IMG/VR virus record: IMGVR_UViG_3300025759_000178
Span: 1 to 44,093 of that record
Origin: a virus
DNA: 44,093 nucleotides
Reading direction: 5' to 3' (one strand)
In this document: positions 10,526 to 19,186 of the stretch, in pieces
How positions within the stretch are numbered: the first letter of the stretch is position 1
Layout of the letters: each line of letters begins with the position of its first letter
Notes under the pieces: model-generated
Told to the model about the DNA's origin: nothing
The model's input: only the letters and a program-made list of their open reading frames with translations
Database searches by the model: none
Program-made: the position numbers and the translations under genes

Positions 10526-10552
10526 ATAATTACTTGTTTTAAATTAATATTA

Positions 10553-13500
10553 CTAAGTGTATGTAGGACAAATCTCATCGCTTGTGTCTCCTGTAAAGCA
10601 ATTTACTTCAAATTGTATGTACCTATATATAGATATACCAGCTGGTGTTTGACCTACTAAAGCACCATCTGATAGTTTAACCAACAACATGTAACCTAAA
10701 GGTTCATTTGATTTTTTATATATTGGATTATTACCACCACAATCTATAACATTAGGTATACTACCAAAAGCAACAACATCCCAATTGCAAGTTCCACCTG
10801 GATCACTACACGCATACCAATTGTTGGGCGTAACAAAATTGCCACTTTGAAAAACATTGTCCAAGCCGAAACCATTTGGATTACCAGGTCTAACACTTCT
10901 ATTATAAAATATTGTATTAGAAAAAGTTTGCGTTCCTTGTTGTGGTGAATTTCCAATTTTAAACCATGGATCACCAAATGGTGAATTCCAATTATTTGTT
11001 GCATTACTACCATCTAACTTTATATAACCTGAACCTGACTCAACCCAAGCTTCTTCAATCTCCCATCTTAATTGTCTTCTGTTTGGCTCTGGAGAATTTG
11101 TTGAAGGATCAGCGCTTCCATTAAAACCATCTAAAACGACTAAAGGAGAATAAGTGTTAGAATTAGGTTGAGGTTGACAAGGGTTTGGATCTGTAGGTCC
11201 ATTTGATCTTACTCTTGGTTTTAAATTTAAATTAAGTCTATTAACTGGATTTACAGGAACTGGATTAGATGGGTTAAAAGTAGGAGGTGGTACAGGCATA
11301 GGTGTTTGTGATCCTACAGGATAATAAGCATAAGGTGATATGTTATTCAACAAATTAGGAGGTTGTACAACTATGCTATTAGTAACATTACCGTTAACCA
11401 CTTCAAAAGTAAAAGTATAATTATCAACAGTAGGTGAACTAGCATACCAAACAAAATATTGGTTTGGGGCAATAGCCATTTTAAAACTATTGTTAGCATT
11501 TTTTATAAGCGTAGTGCTGAATACACTAGTAACGTTTCCACCATTACCGTTTGTAGCTAAAGTGAGTGTTATAGAAGTACTACCGTTATTTATTACTAAT
11601 CCACCAGCCGTAAGAGGATAAAAATCACCTGTAACTATATCGCCATCACCCATGCTTTCGTCTAAAAAGAAGTTTAAAGACTCTAAATCGGTTGGTAAAT
11701 CATTATCTTGTGCTGGATCTTCATCTAATATAAAGTCATTTAATTCTGATATTAATCCAGTAGTATTTGTTTCGTAAAATATGGGTATATTAGAAACTGT
11801 AGGAGCTGTTTCATATACGCTTAATACTCCTACTTTGTAATTAGGTAAAGGCCATTGTTCAGGAAAATTAAAAGCATAACTTGAACTTCTAGGATCAAGT
11901 TGATTTGATTGATCAAGATAACCAACAGCTGTACCTATTTGTTTTTGAGTTGAAATACTTGCTATTAAAGCAGAGTTGTCATTGTCAAATTCAATTTGAT
12001 TACTTAAATCTCCAGCTATAGAATAAAAAGGCGAGATTCTATAATCTCCTGTAGCTCCAAATTCAAAACCATTTATAGATCTATCCGTGCCAACATCTTT
12101 AGATTTACCTATTCTAACTACTTTATCCGCTGTTTTTTCAGGTGTTATTTGTATATTTTTATTTCTCCATTTTACCAATGCATCACCATTAAAAATATTG
12201 TTACCACCATTAGGTGCAAAAGCGTCATCAACTAAATAATTAACAACCCTTGGCCACATGCTTACACTACTATTAAAAAGAGATTGTTCTGGACCTACTT
12301 CTTGTAAGTCTCTTGGAACTTTATTTATGTTATCTCCATATAGAGGTGTGTATGCCTTTATTTTACTATATGTAAAACCAAAAGGAGTAGACCAAAAACC
12401 ACCAGCTGGTTGTGTCTGTGTGGTTGATGGAGCATCTTGAGTAGAATCTTTGTCTTGAGGTAAGTTATTTAAAATGCCTGGAAGATAAACATTGTAATAG
12501 TCTTGTTGCTGCTGTTTAACTACTATTTTATAAGTGTACCAACCCAGAGGATTCGCATCTTTTAAAACTTTTACTTCCACTTCTATATCAGGCACACCAC
12601 TTCCAGTTGGTTCTTCGAATAACACAAATTCACCTATTCCATAATTTTTTCCAGCTTTAATTATATTAGCACTACTTACATTTGTGTCTCCATTAGCGTC
12701 TACTGCAACCTGCAATGTTAAACCAGTACCTACACCTTCAGTGTCGTAAGCTTCAACTTGATAAGTATTATTAGGTAACCAATTAGCTCCTTGACTTAGA
12801 ACTTCAAACTGTAATACTCCTCCTTCATCGGCGTATAATCCAGCATATCCAACAGTATTTAAAGCTGATGGTATTACATTGTTAAATTTAACCTTTAAAG
12901 AATCACCTGGCCAAACATCTTCTGGTTCAATACCATTGTAAGAAAACAAATCTTGTCCTTCACTTCTATAGTATGAAAAAGTTGTGGATCCTCCAAATTG
13001 TCCTAAATTACCAAACTTATTTGTTTTTGATAAATCATTTTGAGATAATATAACGTCAGATTGTCTTCCGTATCTGTCTGATAAAACAATACCAACTTGA
13101 TAAGTTCTGTTTTGTTTTAAACTATGATTTTGATACTCTTTTCTATAATATGGTTTAGTAACTATACCAGTTACTCCTTCTTTTAGTTTAGGTGTCACAC
13201 TTACGCTATAATCAAAATTGTCTGGTACAGCTGTTTTTGCGGTGTAATTAGCATATAATATTCTATTACCAGCGGTGTCTTGTGTTAAAGCTCTTATAGG
13301 TGTTACATCAGAAACTCTTACTAAATAAGATTCAGGTAAAGTTCTAATAGGTTTTCTAGAGTTGTAAACATATTCATAAGTATCAGTAGTAGTAGCATTT
13401 ATTATTTCTTGTGTTTTTATAGTATCTAAAACCATTAAATTTAGACTATCTGAAGATTTATACAATATATCAATTTCTTGAACATGATATATATCATAAA

Positions 13501-14740
13501 GATCACTAAATTTATCTACATCTGCCGCTGTTGGAATCTGAAGTTTTACTTGAGTTATTTTATTTTCAAAGAAAGAAGCTATCGTACTATCATATATTTG
13601 TTTTTCACCATCAAAATTATCTTCTTGTCTATTTTGTATATAACCATCGTTTTTAGGAACAAATATAGATTGCGTAAATGGAGAAGCTATAGAATACTCA
13701 TTATCGTCAAATTTAAACCTATAGGCTAATTTTATAAACTTATCTTTTAAAAAATTTTCATCTCCGGGAAATTCAGAATCATAGTACGGGTTTAAACCTA
13801 TAGTTAGCGTATCGCCAATATTTAAATTAGGAACTTCATCTGAAAGATATATCTCACCATTTATTACGTTAACTTTTAATATAGTTTCACCCCAACTATT
13901 AGTATCTTCTAAAATACCAATTCCAACGCCTTCGCATAAAATTCTTTCATTTCCAGCAACACTTTCAACGCCTACATATTGAGCAATATTCGTTGCTGCG
14001 TCTACTTCATCACCGTTAGAAGCGTCAGGTTTTGTGCAAATACCTTTAATCCAACCAGATGCTGAAAATTGATTATCTGTTATTTCTATTTGAACATAGT
14101 AAGGCAATGTTTTAGATGTAACATCTCTCATTGTAGACTCTATCTCTCCACTAGAATTTTCTTTCCATAACTTTATAGGATCCCAAGGAAAATACTTAGC
14201 AACAGATATTTGTTCTTCCCTATAATAATAAGGACTACCAGAAGTAAAACTTTGCTCTAAAGCTTTTGTTATGTTTATTTTTCTAGGTTGATTACGATTG
14301 TCAGTCCAAAACAAAAGATTTTCAAGTATTGTTACACCTTGTACTGGATGAGTTTTAGAAAAATTCAAAAAACTACCAGCTACTAATATTAAGAAGCTAT
14401 CTGTATCAAAATTATAATATAATACAAAACACTCTGAGCCACTTGTAGCTCTATTTGATAAAGTGTTAAAAGACGAATCTGTATAGTTTGTCGCGAAAGC
14501 ATACAAACTATTGGTACTTTCATCTACTTGTGACCCTATTATATCTAAATTTCTAGTTGTTATACCAAAATTAGTTAAAAGATGATTACCTAAAATATTT
14601 TCCATAGCCCCAACATCATCACTTTCTGATTTGTTTACAGCTATATTTACGCCTTCTCTATACTCTCCGTTAGGTAAAAGTCTCTCGTCCAAGTCTTGAT
14701 TCATCTTGGACTTCATAAAAGTATTTTTTATTTCTGGCAT
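10553..14740 (-). CDS. Large tail stabilisation/muzzle protein, 1395 aa
   Basis: This is the largest complete gene. The N-terminus carries DLDERLLPNGEYREGVNIAV and GAMENILGN, then LLFWTDNRNQPRKINI near residue 150, a signature of stabilisation/muzzle proteins of P22 gp10 type found in crAss-like phages. Beta-sheet repeats and Ig-like or carbohydrate-binding-like segments follow. Proline-rich linkers near residues 1135-1200 (PMPVPPPTFNPSNPVPVNPVN) lead to a cysteine-containing C-terminal domain with several Cys pairs (CSDPGGTCNWDV). It follows the ring proteins and probably closes the tail channel. The exposed proline-linked C-terminus may bind the host or be anchored by disulphides; that part is inference. 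Confidence 0.8.
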   Translation of the reverse strand: MPEIKNTFMKSKMNQDLDERLLPNGEYREGVNIAVNKSESDDVGAMENILGNHLLTNFGITTRNLDIIGSQVDESTNSLYAFATNYTDSSFNTLSNRATSGSECFVLYYNFDTDSFLILVAGSFLNFSKTHPVQGVTILENLLFWTDNRNQPRKINITKALEQSFTSGSPYYYREEQISVAKYFPWDPIKLWKENSSGEIESTMRDVTSKTLPYYVQIEITDNQFSASGWIKGICTKPDASNGDEVDAATNIAQYVGVESVAGNERILCEGVGIGILEDTNSWGETILKVNVINGEIYLSDEVPNLNIGDTLTIGLNPYYDSEFPGDENFLKDKFIKLAYRFKFDDNEYSIASPFTQSIFVPKNDGYIQNRQEDNFDGEKQIYDSTIASFFENKITQVKLQIPTAADVDKFSDLYDIYHVQEIDILYKSSDSLNLMVLDTIKTQEIINATTTDTYEYVYNSRKPIRTLPESYLVRVSDVTPIRALTQDTAGNRILYANYTAKTAVPDNFDYSVSVTPKLKEGVTGIVTKPYYRKEYQNHSLKQNRTYQVGIVLSDRYGRQSDVILSQNDLSKTNKFGNLGQFGGSTTFSYYRSEGQDLFSYNGIEPEDVWPGDSLKVKFNNVIPSALNTVGYAGLYADEGGVLQFEVLSQGANWLPNNTYQVEAYDTEGVGTGLTLQVAVDANGDTNVSSANIIKAGKNYGIGEFVLFEEPTGSGVPDIEVEVKVLKDANPLGWYTYKIVVKQQQQDYYNVYLPGILNNLPQDKDSTQDAPSTTQTQPAGGFWSTPFGFTYSKIKAYTPLYGDNINKVPRDLQEVGPEQSLFNSSVSMWPRVVNYLVDDAFAPNGGNNIFNGDALVKWRNKNIQITPEKTADKVVRIGKSKDVGTDRSINGFEFGATGDYRISPFYSIAGDLSNQIEFDNDNSALIASISTQKQIGTAVGYLDQSNQLDPRSSSYAFNFPEQWPLPNYKVGVLSVYETAPTVSNIPIFYETNTTGLISELNDFILDEDPAQDNDLPTDLESLNFFLDESMGDGDIVTGDFYPLTAGGLVINNGSTSITLTLATNGNGGNVTSVFSTTLIKNANNSFKMAIAPNQYFVWYASSPTVDNYTFTFEVVNGNVTNSIVVQPPNLLNNISPYAYYPVGSQTPMPVPPPTFNPSNPVPVNPVNRLNLNLKPRVRSNGPTDPNPCQPQPNSNTYSPLVVLDGFNGSADPSTNSPEPNRRQLRWEIEEAWVESGSGYIKLDGSNATNNWNSPFGDPWFKIGNSPQQGTQTFSNTIFYNRSVRPGNPNGFGLDNVFQSGNFVTPNNWYACSDPGGTCNWDVVAFGSIPNVIDCGGNNPIYKKSNEPLGYMLLVKLSDGALVGQTPAGISIYRYIQFEVNCFTGDTSDEICPTYT

Positions 14741-14742
14741 AA

Positions 14743-15927
14743 TTAATGTTTAATCCATTTTGACTTACCTCTCATAACCTGTGTAAATGTATCTAGTTTT
14801 ATATTTTGTAATCTTATTTTAGCATTTCTAGTTTTCACAGATTTTTCTTTTTTGTAAAAGCTTTTAGTAAAACTATCGATATCTTTTCGAGGTGCTATTA
14901 CATTATACATTATTGACATGTACATTGCTTCTTCTGCTAGTTTAGGAACTCTCATATCGCTTTCGCTTCCTAATCCATCAGATATGTACTTTAACACTAT
15001 AGTTCTATTAGCTAAATCGCTTGAAAAAGAAAAATTACCAGTTCTTTCATTAATGCTAAACCAACCATTAGAATTACTATATTGAGGATCTAATCCAAAT
15101 CTTCTACCATAAACAAATTTCCACCAAACATAATCATAAACACCACTATAACCTTCCATGTTGAAAGCTCCTGTTATATTGTTGTCGTTAGCATTAGCCC
15201 ATTCTTCTTCTATTAAAGATTGTTGAGCTTCATTATTTTCGCCAAATGAATTTTGTGTAGGTATGCCATTAGAATCTTGAATAGGTAGTTCAGTTGGATT
15301 AGTACTTAATCCTTCTAATGGATTAATAGTGTGTAAAACACCTGATCTATCTGACCAAGCTACTCTAACATAGTTCACGTAATCTTGTGGTATTGGCACA
15401 GATAAACTTGGGGGTATTGTTAATTCTTGAGATTTCAAGCAGGGTAATGTGTCATACGAAAGCTCTTGCAAACTTCTTTTAGCATGAAAAAGTATATTAG
15501 TCCTTTTAACATCGTTTAATATTTGGTCAACACCAGTATAACCAATTATAAAGTTATCTACAATATCATTAAGTGATATATAACTATAATCACCATAATT
15601 TTTATTTATAGCATATTCTTTTAATTGACACAATATAAAATCACCAGCTAAAACTTGATTTTGCAAACCAACTTCATTTGTAGAAGGATTTATTATATAT
15701 ATTTCAGATTCGGGAATTTGTTGTAAAGTAGTTGCGTGAAATAAATTAAAGTTTGAACTAGATAATATTTGATCACCAGCTTGATTGTAAGCACTAATTA
15801 AAGTAGTGTTAAAACCTTGTCCTGTGGCTGAATTTCCAAATGTTAGTGTAGACGTATTGCTAGGAAGTGGACCTAAAACTTTTTGTCCTGAATAATATTC
15901 TGCGTTTGATTCTTTTATAAGTCCCAT
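14743..15927 (-). CDS. Ring/tail-tube adaptor structural protein, 394 aa
   Basis: The region around residues 110-195 (DIVDNFIIGYTGVD, VKRTNILFHAKRSLQELSYD, SQELTIPPSLSVPIPQDYVN) closely follows a family of tail-ring proteins in Bacteroidota podoviruses. A long insertion rich in Asn/Ser/Gly follows, then a helical basic C-terminus (AEEAMYMSIMYNVIAPRKDID). It begins one base after the stop of the preceding ring protein and ends two bases before the muzzle start, so all three are probably translated as a unit. Expected position is the tail barrel between portal and muzzle. The exact ring number cannot be assigned. Confidence 0.75.
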   Translation of the reverse strand: MGLIKESNAEYYSGQKVLGPLPSNTSTLTFGNSATGQGFNTTLISAYNQAGDQILSSSNFNLFHATTLQQIPESEIYIINPSTNEVGLQNQVLAGDFILCQLKEYAINKNYGDYSYISLNDIVDNFIIGYTGVDQILNDVKRTNILFHAKRSLQELSYDTLPCLKSQELTIPPSLSVPIPQDYVNYVRVAWSDRSGVLHTINPLEGLSTNPTELPIQDSNGIPTQNSFGENNEAQQSLIEEEWANANDNNITGAFNMEGYSGVYDYVWWKFVYGRRFGLDPQYSNSNGWFSINERTGNFSFSSDLANRTIVLKYISDGLGSESDMRVPKLAEEAMYMSIMYNVIAPRKDIDSFTKSFYKKEKSVKTRNAKIRLQNIKLDTFTQVMRGKSKWIKH

Positions 15928-15928
15928 T

Positions 15929-16696
15929 TTAACTTGCTTCTAATTGATCTTGTTGAGCTACAGCTTGTGCAGCCGTTTGAGTGATCTGTGAATTTCCTAT
16001 TACTATACCTGAGTACGCTAATATTCTTAAAATAACTTCAGTTTGGTCTGTTTCGTCTATTTCAAAATCTTGAAAACCAGTTGAAGGTATAACACCTGGA
16101 TCTACAGGGTTACTAGAGTTATTGAATATATAATTGCCTAAACCAGCATTTATAGTATATGCCCAAACAACATTTTTAGGTTTTCTAATATATTCTAAAG
16201 TGTATGTAGAATTAGTATCGCTTATCGGTAGTGTTTTTATCTTGTCACCTATCTGTGTGTATATAGGCCCTTGCACACCGCTTGTAGGTGCAGTTGGGAT
16301 AGGATTTGTTAAAGGAGATCTAACGATATGGTTAAACTCTCTTTTAGTAGTTTTCTCTACTTCAATATCTTTATAGTCATATTTTTTATACATTATAGAA
16401 CCTAATCTATAAACTTCACTTGGTAAGGTAGCTTCACCAGCGTTGTTAAAAACCAAAACTTGTTCTTCTTCAAAGTAAGCTATTTTTTCTTCTAAAAGTT
16501 TAACTCTATTAGCATATTCACTACTATTTCCACCAACTCTCAATTGTTGATTAAGATTTTCAAAATAAGTTTCAAATATTTCTAACTGTACTTGCGTAGC
16601 TATTTGATTAAACTCATACGGTGTTATATAACCTCTTTGTTCTTTGTTTATTATACTTAGTACAGTTTTATATACTGTGTTTACATTTATAGCCAT
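15929..16696 (-). CDS. Ring/head-tail connector structural protein, 255 aa
   Basis: The N-terminus VNTVYKTVLSIINKEQRGYITPYEFNQIA is a strong signature of a connector/ring protein found across Bacteroidota and other marine podoviruses, followed by LEIFETYFENLNQ. The middle holds beta strands with LPSEVYRLGSIMY; the end is acidic then Gln/Ala-rich (QTAAQAVAQQDQLEA). Length and position suggest a protein that binds the portal or the first ring, like P22 gp4. It is the first gene after the intrinsic terminator at 16711-16740, so its expression depends on readthrough or a separate promoter. Confidence 0.75.
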   Translation of the reverse strand: MAINVNTVYKTVLSIINKEQRGYITPYEFNQIATQVQLEIFETYFENLNQQLRVGGNSSEYANRVKLLEEKIAYFEEEQVLVFNNAGEATLPSEVYRLGSIMYKKYDYKDIEVEKTTKREFNHIVRSPLTNPIPTAPTSGVQGPIYTQIGDKIKTLPISDTNSTYTLEYIRKPKNVVWAYTINAGLGNYIFNNSSNPVDPGVIPSTGFQDFEIDETDQTEVILRILAYSGIVIGNSQITQTAAQAVAQQDQLEAS

Positions 16697-16710
16697 TTTA
16701 GTCTTTTTAT

Positions 16711-16740
16711 AAAAAAAAGGCGGCGCTTTGCCGCCCTTTT
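16711..16740 (-). terminator. Intrinsic terminator between head and tail genes
   Basis: In minus-strand sense: AAAAG, stem GGCGGC, loop AAAGC, stem GCCGCC, then eight T. It is the most GC-rich hairpin in an AT-rich block and is followed by the U-tract expected of a Rho-independent terminator. It lies 22 bases after the stop of the 250-aa gene. On the plus strand the tail is only CTTTT, so the minus strand is the functional direction. Incomplete termination here would lower tail gene expression relative to capsid, as T-phi does after gene 10 in T7. Confidence 0.85.
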
Positions 16741-16762
16741 ACTATTATTACAGGTTAAGAAA

Positions 16763-17515
16763 TTATTTTAACTTTTTTTCTATAGATTTATAAACTTCTA
16801 CGCCATCATCAGTTTTTAACCACGCTGCAAAAGCAGAGTATGGGTTTTCTTCAAACGGAACAGTCATTAATTTTTTACCATTACTAGCCCAAGCGAAAGT
16901 TCTTTGATCTGCAGATAATTTTATTATCATTGCTTCAGTAGCTTTGATAGCAAAATTTCTAAGTTCAACATTATCATCATTTGATAACTCTAAAAACAAA
17001 GCTGGGTTTCTTTTAGCAAATATAAGTAAATCTCTTTTTATCTCCTTAGAACTCATCTTAGACACTCTAGAGCCTTGTTCAACTCTTAATATAGCTTCAC
17101 AATGTTCTATATCTAACTCTCTAGCTAAAGCAATAGCTTCAAATTCTAGTTCTATGATATCTATATCATCTTCAGCGTTTTGAACTGTATCTAACTCAGT
17201 GTACTTCTTATTTAGTTCTGGGTGATATAAAGATAATAACTTTTGTAAGTTTTGTTTTTCTTTTGGTACATGTAACACACCATCTTTAAATACCACATGC
17301 TCTAATGTTGACATACCTTGCTGTTCATCTGTAAACACAGATCTTTGATTACTAGCATATCTAAGTTCTCTTTGATATCCTTTTTCAGCATCAAAATGCA
17401 TTAATGGAAAACGCCTAGTATGTTTAGAACGTAGTGTATACGTTAATGGTGATTTATCATTTAAAAGATAATAGTTTCTATCTTTAACTTCCCATGTTTT
17501 TTCTTTTGTTGACAT
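16763..17515 (-). CDS. Conserved phage protein, 250 aa, function unknown
   Basis: I recall this protein type from uncultured marine phages but know no function. It begins with KTWEVKDRNYYLLNDKSPLTYTLRSKHT, then KGYQRELRYASNQRSVF and VVFKDGVLHVPKEKQNLQKLLSLYHP, patterns that read like a compact beta N-terminal domain followed by helices (residues ~105-205). The C-terminus holds NGKKLMTVPFEENPYSAFAAWLKTDDG. It has no signal peptide or membrane segment. It is the last gene before the terminator in the capsid group, so a head completion or virion-associated role is plausible but not shown. Confidence 0.75.
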   Translation of the reverse strand: MSTKEKTWEVKDRNYYLLNDKSPLTYTLRSKHTRRFPLMHFDAEKGYQRELRYASNQRSVFTDEQQGMSTLEHVVFKDGVLHVPKEKQNLQKLLSLYHPELNKKYTELDTVQNAEDDIDIIELEFEAIALARELDIEHCEAILRVEQGSRVSKMSSKEIKRDLLIFAKRNPALFLELSNDDNVELRNFAIKATEAMIIKLSADQRTFAWASNGKKLMTVPFEENPYSAFAAWLKTDDGVEVYKSIEKKLK

Positions 17516-17546
17516 AATATAATATAATATAATTTATTTTTTTGTT

Positions 17547-18368
17547 TTATTTTTGTGTGCTATATTCTTCTTCCCATACTTGTAGTTGTTCATCTCTAAC
17601 TGCAGTTAAAAGTTGAAGACCATCATTAAGAAGCTCTTGCAAGCCCACTTGATCATAACTGTATAAATTTTCGGTTAGATCTCCTGTATCAAATGGCCAA
17701 AAAGATATAAAACTTCCATCAGGAGTTTGCATTTTATTTTGGTCTTGTCCAGATCTAGAAGCAGTTCCTAATCCTTCTGCAATATAAAGATTAACCATTC
17801 CTCCAGCATCATTGTTTATGAAAGGATCAAAATACTCTTTGTTTTTTGTTTTAAACCAATTACCTGCCAAAGTAGCGTATTCATCAAGAACAGCTGGATA
17901 ATATTCAATTTGGTAACTAAAATCAATAATCTCAGTTTCATCTGAAGCCATTGATTTAGAAAAATTACTATTTATTTCAGCAGCAGCTTTTGTGTAAATA
18001 CTATGACTAACTTCACTACCATTTAATGGGTCATACGGTTCCATTAATTGATCAACGTATTTACCTAAAGACGGATTTCCTGATATATTTATTACTTTTC
18101 CAAACGTGGGATTAAGTTGAAACGACTGGCTTATTAAAGCAGAAGCAGCAAATAATGCATACCTAATACCCTTGTCTTTTGGGATGGCTAATGCAATAAT
18201 AGCACCTTCTCGCCCCAAGTATAAACATGTAGCTTCTGTAAAAGGATCGCCATAAGGTATGTATGCTTTGTTATCAAGGACTTGCCCGTTCACTGAATTA
18301 CGTAATGCAAGACCTCCATTGATTCCAAATGGCGGTTGGGCTACTTTATAACTTATTGTTTTTTTCAT
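17547..18368 (-). CDS. Putative head-associated structural protein, 273 aa
   Basis: Function not recognised. Beta-rich protein beginning MKKTISYKVAQPPFGINGG, without a plausible signal peptide. It lies two genes after the major capsid gene. Its opening strand SYKVAQ resembles KVKIAQ at the start of the neighbouring 243-residue protein, so the two may share an N-terminal fold or be distant paralogues. A role as decoration or minor head protein is inferred from position only. The start is preceded by A/T-rich sequence without a Shine-Dalgarno. Confidence 0.7.
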   Translation of the reverse strand: MKKTISYKVAQPPFGINGGLALRNSVNGQVLDNKAYIPYGDPFTEATCLYLGREGAIIALAIPKDKGIRYALFAASALISQSFQLNPTFGKVINISGNPSLGKYVDQLMEPYDPLNGSEVSHSIYTKAAAEINSNFSKSMASDETEIIDFSYQIEYYPAVLDEYATLAGNWFKTKNKEYFDPFINNDAGGMVNLYIAEGLGTASRSGQDQNKMQTPDGSFISFWPFDTGDLTENLYSYDQVGLQELLNDGLQLLTAVRDEQLQVWEEEYSTQK

Positions 18369-18383
18369 AATTTTTATATTTTA

Positions 18384-18417
18384 AATACAGCCTCTGATTT
18401 AAATCAAAGGCTGTATT
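18384..18417 (-). other. Strong intergenic hairpin after the 243-aa gene
   Basis: AATACAGCCT (18384-18393) pairs perfectly with AGGCTGTATT (18408-18417); inside, after one C/A mismatch, TGATTT pairs with AAATCA with essentially no loop. On the minus strand it follows the 243-aa stop by about 11 bases and precedes the next ATG by 15. The downstream sequence is TTTAAAATAT rather than a clean T-run, so it could be a weak terminator, an RNA-stability element or an endonuclease site. Confidence 0.6.
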
Positions 18418-18428
18418 ATTAATTGTTA

Positions 18429-19160
18429 TTAGTTCCCTCCACTTTGTACAAACTTGTATATGTGCTTTTTGACAATAGTGTCAGCTGAAACATTAGCATC
18501 TGCAAAAATTGGAGCAGACTCTGTTTGTAATTTAGCTAGTTGATAAACTGGTTTATATTCTTGACAACATAATTGTGTTGAACATTCTTTTTCTTCCAAT
18601 ACAACATTTCCACTACTGTCTATAACAGCTGGCCACGTAAATGGACCTCCAGCGACTATTGCTACACAATCATTAGCTAAAGTATCTGCATCATCGGCAA
18701 CTTGTTGCCCCACAACATTCAATTGTCCAACAATCGCTTTAAAATCATCAGTGTTAAATGAAGCACCAAATTCTGACCAAGAATATATCAAACTGAAATC
18801 AACTACTGCTGTATCTGATAAACCTAGTGATGATACAACACCATTCATTGATTTTTGACCATCCAGTGCAAGATAAGGTATATACTCTGCATTCAAGGAC
18901 AATTCTGTACCTAAATTAGGATATCCTGTTTCATTAGGGTATAAACAAATGTATCTATAAGCAAGTTCAATTCCAGCGTTCCAGTTTATTATATCTTGAC
19001 TTGGATCAACCTTATAGTTTTCAATTACATAATTACTTCCACCCCAGCCAAAATTCGTTGATTGTGGGCTAAAGTCAAAATTGGTAGGTAAATCATTATT
19101 TGGAGACGATATAAAATAAGAACCGTCTGTTTGTGCTATTTTTACTTTTATACTTGACAT
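18429..19160 (-). CDS. Putative head-associated structural protein, 243 aa
   Basis: Function not recognised. It begins directly after the major capsid gene, 26 bases downstream. The N-terminus SSIKVKIAQTDGSYFISSPNND is beta-like. Residues ~185-205 hold a cysteine cluster (KECSTQLCCQEYKP) with vicinal Cys, uncommon in cytoplasmic virion proteins and suggestive of metal binding or intersubunit contacts. Position and composition fit a head decoration or auxiliary capsid protein. It has no membrane segment. Confidence 0.7.
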   Translation of the reverse strand: MSSIKVKIAQTDGSYFISSPNNDLPTNFDFSPQSTNFGWGGSNYVIENYKVDPSQDIINWNAGIELAYRYICLYPNETGYPNLGTELSLNAEYIPYLALDGQKSMNGVVSSLGLSDTAVVDFSLIYSWSEFGASFNTDDFKAIVGQLNVVGQQVADDADTLANDCVAIVAGGPFTWPAVIDSSGNVVLEEKECSTQLCCQEYKPVYQLAKLQTESAPIFADANVSADTIVKKHIYKFVQSGGN

Positions 19161-19186
19161 AATTTATGTTTTTAAAGATTAATAAA

